Assembly: GCA_016302185.1 (NCBI GenBank) | Contig: JAEDOC010000048.1 | Span: forward strand, 1 to 14,123 | Origin: Clostridium sp. | GTDB taxonomy: Bacteria > Bacillota > Clostridia > Lachnospirales > Lachnospiraceae | Direction: 5' to 3' | DNA length: 14,123 bases | Shown: one piece after another, positions 12,237-14,123 of the stretch | Position numbering within the stretch: position 1 is the first letter of the stretch | Layout: the number at the start of each line of letters is the position of its first letter | Position numbers and translations under genes: made by a program | Notes under the pieces: generated by a model | The model's database searches: none | Told to the model about the DNA's origin: nothing | Seen by the model: only the letters and a program-made list of their open reading frames with translations

Positions 12237-13340
12237 ATGAGAAAAATTTTGGCAGTGAATCTGGCAGTTGCAATGGCACTGTCCATGACAGCATGCGGAA
12301 GTAAGCAGGCAGCAGCACCGGCTGAAACCCAGGCAGCAGCAGAGGAGACAAAGGCAGAGGCTGCAGAGACGGAAGCAGCAGAGGCATCGGAGGATGATGA
12401 TTTCCAGATGACCATTAAATTCTCCAACGTATTCCAGCCGGCAGAGTGGAACTACAAGGCCAGCGAGCATCTGGCAGAACTCGTTAAGGAGAAAACCGAC
12501 GGACATATTACACTGGATTACTATGGACAGGGACAGCTGGACTGCTACGCAGCATCTGTAGAGCAGGCACACAATGGTGCGATCTGGATGGGACTGGAGG
12601 AGCCGTCCTATTTCGCAGATTATATTGGTGACTATAATGTACTGGTAGGACCGATGCTGTACAGCAACAACGAAGAGTACAACGCAGTAATGGATTCTGA
12701 TATTGTTAAGGATCTGAATAAGAGGCTGGCAGAGGAGCACAACATTCATATTCTGGATACCCATTATTCCTTTGGTTTCAGAAGCGTATGTACCAATAAG
12801 TTAATTGAGAAACCGGCAGATTTAAATGGTGTTATCCTTCGTTCTACCGAATCTCCGCTGTTCATTCAGACGATTACCGCTTTAGGTGCAACTCCGTCTC
12901 CAATGAGCTTTACCGAGTGTATCTCCGCAATGTCTACCGGCGTTGTTGATGGTTTTGAGGGTTCTACCTCTACTCTGAAGGATACCTCCGCTTACGAGCA
13001 GGTAAAGAAGGTTGCAAAGACCAATCACTTTATTGCTACCCGTTGGTTATTTATGGCAGAAGATGTATATCAGTCCATTCCTGAGAAATACAGAACCATT
13101 CTGGATGAGTGCTGCGAAGAGGCAGGTATCTGGGAGCAGACCAATGCAGAAGAGGATGAGGCTTCTATGATTGAGTTCCTTAAAGATCAGGGTGTTGAGT
13201 GGAATGACGTTGATCTGGATGCCTTTACCGAAGCTTGTGCACCGGTTTATGACTGGATCGTAGAAGAATACGGTGCAGATCCGGAGCTTCACGGCAAGCT
13301 GGTTGATTTTATCAACGATTTCCGTGCAAAGAATAAGTAA
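12237..13340 (+). CDS. dctP: TRAP transporter solute-binding lipoprotein (DctP family)
   Basis: This 367-residue extracellular receptor of a tripartite ATP-independent periplasmic-type transporter captures a small organic acid and delivers it to the membrane subunits. Residues 1-19 form a lipoprotein signal with lipobox SMTAC, so Cys20 should be lipidated and anchor it outside the membrane. An Ala/Glu/Thr-rich tether spans about 21-52. The DctP fold follows, with Arg202 in ILRSTESPLF, the position that usually salt-bridges the ligand carboxylate. The segments GATPSPMSFTECISAMSTGVVDGFEGS (217-243) and MAEDVYQSIPEKYR are typical. The ribosome binding site is AGGGG (12224-12228), eight bases from the ATG. 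The ligand is unknown. Dicarboxylates, sialic acid, sugar acids and keto acids are all known TRAP substrates. It is the first gene of the dctPQM operon. Confidence 0.94.
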   Translation: MRKILAVNLAVAMALSMTACGSKQAAAPAETQAAAEETKAEAAETEAAEASEDDDFQMTIKFSNVFQPAEWNYKASEHLAELVKEKTDGHITLDYYGQGQLDCYAASVEQAHNGAIWMGLEEPSYFADYIGDYNVLVGPMLYSNNEEYNAVMDSDIVKDLNKRLAEEHNIHILDTHYSFGFRSVCTNKLIEKPADLNGVILRSTESPLFIQTITALGATPSPMSFTECISAMSTGVVDGFEGSTSTLKDTSAYEQVKKVAKTNHFIATRWLFMAEDVYQSIPEKYRTILDECCEEAGIWEQTNAEEDEASMIEFLKDQGVEWNDVDLDAFTEACAPVYDWIVEEYGADPELHGKLVDFINDFRAKNK

Positions 13341-13376
13341 TTGATACTGAAGAAAATCTTCACATTGTAACATGAC

Positions 13377-13410
13377 GATATGGACTGCCCGGTTTCGGAC
13401 AGTCCATATC
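13377..13410 (+). other. Intercistronic hairpin between dctP and dctQ
   Basis: GATATGGACTG (13377-13387) pairs perfectly with CAGTCCATATC (13400-13410). A CCG/CGG inner pair surrounds a GTTT loop after one mismatch. No T tract follows, so transcription should continue. Such hairpins often protect the upstream message and let a binding protein be made in excess over the membrane subunits. That role here is inference. Confidence 0.7.
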
Positions 13411-13472
13411 AGATATAGAAAAGGCAGGCAGAATTCAGATCTGCGGTCTTAATTATGTAAGGAAAGTTGATT

Positions 13473-13976
13473 ATGGAGAAGAAGAAAATTACGTTAAAAA
13501 CAATCCTTCTGAATCTGGATGCTATTATCACAGGAATTACCCTGACGCTTGCGACGATTATTGTTAATACTAACGTCCTTATGCGTTATTTTATGAAGAG
13601 CCCTCTTTTGTGGGCTGAGGAGGTGGCGACAGGCCTGTTCGTCTGGACTGTGTTTGTCGGAAGTGCTTATGCATATCGTAAGCATGCGCATCTTGGTGTG
13701 GATATTCTTGTGAATGCGCTTCCGGAAAAGGTACGTGCTGTTGTAAAGGTCGTGATGGATGTCCTTGGCCTTTTTGTATTGATTATGCTGACGTATGTCA
13801 GCGTGTTATATGTGTATAATACACTGGACAAGCTGTCCAATACCCTTCGTGTTCCGTCCTGGTATGTTTCTAGTGCGGTTCCGCTCGGATTTGGTCTTTC
13901 CCTGATTTATGCGGTTTATTTTCTGGCGAAAGATTTCATGAATGTAATATCTAAGAAAGGAGGAACCAAAGCATGA
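13473..13976 (+). CDS. dctQ: TRAP transporter small membrane subunit (DctQ family)
   Basis: This 167-residue protein has four predicted membrane helices (about 12-35, 49-66, 87-112 and 130-153), as usual for the small TRAP subunit. The family signature is clear: NVLMRYFMKSPLLWAEEVA followed by FVGSAYAYRKHAHLGVDIL. It joins the DctM transport subunit and helps dock the loaded DctP. The ATG at 13473 is preferred because AAGGA (13459-13463) then has a nine-base spacer. The in-frame TTG at 13467 would be almost on top of the ribosome binding site. It overlaps dctM by four bases (ATGA), indicating translational coupling, and lies 132 bases after dctP with a hairpin between. Confidence 0.93.
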   Translation: MEKKKITLKTILLNLDAIITGITLTLATIIVNTNVLMRYFMKSPLLWAEEVATGLFVWTVFVGSAYAYRKHAHLGVDILVNALPEKVRAVVKVVMDVLGLFVLIMLTYVSVLYVYNTLDKLSNTLRVPSWYVSSAVPLGFGLSLIYAVYFLAKDFMNVISKKGGTKA

Positions 13977-14123
13977 TTTCGATGATGGATTTGCTGCCGG
14001 TATTTATGGTATTTATCCTTTATTTTCTGGGAATGCCCATTGTATATTCCCTGCTGGGCTCCACTTTCTTCTATTTCCTGTTTATTGATACCACGACCAA
14101 GAGCTGGCTGGTTATGCAGAAGG
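13973..14123 (+). CDS. dctM: TRAP transporter large membrane subunit (DctM family), N-terminal part
   Basis: The first 50 codons of the large TRAP permease, cut by the right window edge. It begins MISMMDLLPVFMVFILYFLG, and GMPIVYSLLGSTFFYFLF continues the first two hydrophobic helices, as in DctM proteins, which usually have about 12 helices. It would carry the substrate using a sodium or proton gradient. AAAGGAGG (13956-13963) lies nine bases from the ATG, inside the end of dctQ, and the start overlaps the dctQ stop as ATGA. The family call rests mainly on position and this N-terminus. Confidence 0.88.
   Translation, partial: MISMMDLLPVFMVFILYFLGMPIVYSLLGSTFFYFLFIDTTTKSWLVMQK

Noticed and set aside
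13467..13472. TTG start for dctQ
   Set aside because: It lies too close to the ribosome binding site. The ATG at 13473 is well spaced.
1..14123. Defence system, prophage, insertion sequence or other new multi-gene system
   Set aside because: All sizeable genes fall in familiar metabolic, transport, redox or wall families. No transposase, integrase, nuclease or toxin-antitoxin pair, and no terminal inverted repeats, were seen.

Overview
The window looks like chromosomal DNA from an anaerobic, butyrate-forming Firmicute, most likely in or near the Lachnospiraceae. The evidence is the gene order crt-hbd-bcd-etfB-etfA, strong AGGAGG-type ribosome binding sites, sigma-A-like TTGACA/TATAAT promoters, a formate-tetrahydrofolate ligase with a stand-alone cyclodeaminase-type cyclohydrolase, and a C4-dicarboxylate-type TRAP transporter. 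The genus cannot be fixed from the sequence alone.

Layout. (1) 1-4262, + strand: the end of crotonase (crt), then 3-hydroxybutyryl-CoA dehydrogenase (hbd), butyryl-CoA dehydrogenase (bcd) and both electron-transfer flavoprotein subunits (etfB, etfA), closed by a strong terminator. Together they convert acetoacetyl-CoA to butyryl-CoA, and Bcd/Etf probably couples the last step to ferredoxin reduction. (2) 4271-5002, - strand: a short-chain dehydrogenase/reductase with its own promoter, resembling the YmfI group. (3) 5003-5208: a divergent promoter region with operator-like dyads. (4) 5209-7787, + strand: thioredoxin reductase (trxB) and a secreted SH3/NlpC-P60 cell-wall hydrolase, closed by a terminator. 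(5) 7859-11148, + strand: a compact one-carbon operon of cyclodeaminase/cyclohydrolase (fchA-like), formate-tetrahydrofolate ligase (fhs) and a formate/nitrite channel. (6) 11149-11345: a near-consensus promoter that fires straight into a strong bidirectional terminator, a possible tiny RNA locus. (7) 11346-11915, - strand: a small two-helix membrane protein resembling the YcxB family. (8) 11916-12236: a 321-base divergent regulatory region with two inverted repeats, a strong promoter and a structured 5' leader. (9) 12237-14123, + strand: a tripartite TRAP transporter, dctP (solute-binding lipoprotein), dctQ (small membrane subunit) and the first 50 codons of dctM, which is cut by the window edge.

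Most genes belong to well-known families and I see no clear new system: no CRISPR, insertion sequence, phage, toxin-antitoxin or defence genes, and no tRNA or rRNA. The less-explained material is non-coding: the promoter-terminator unit near 11.2 kb, the operator-like dyads in the two divergent regions, the TRAP leader, and the hairpins between hbd/bcd and between dctP/dctQ. The pairing of fchA and fhs with a formate channel is a sensible functional module.
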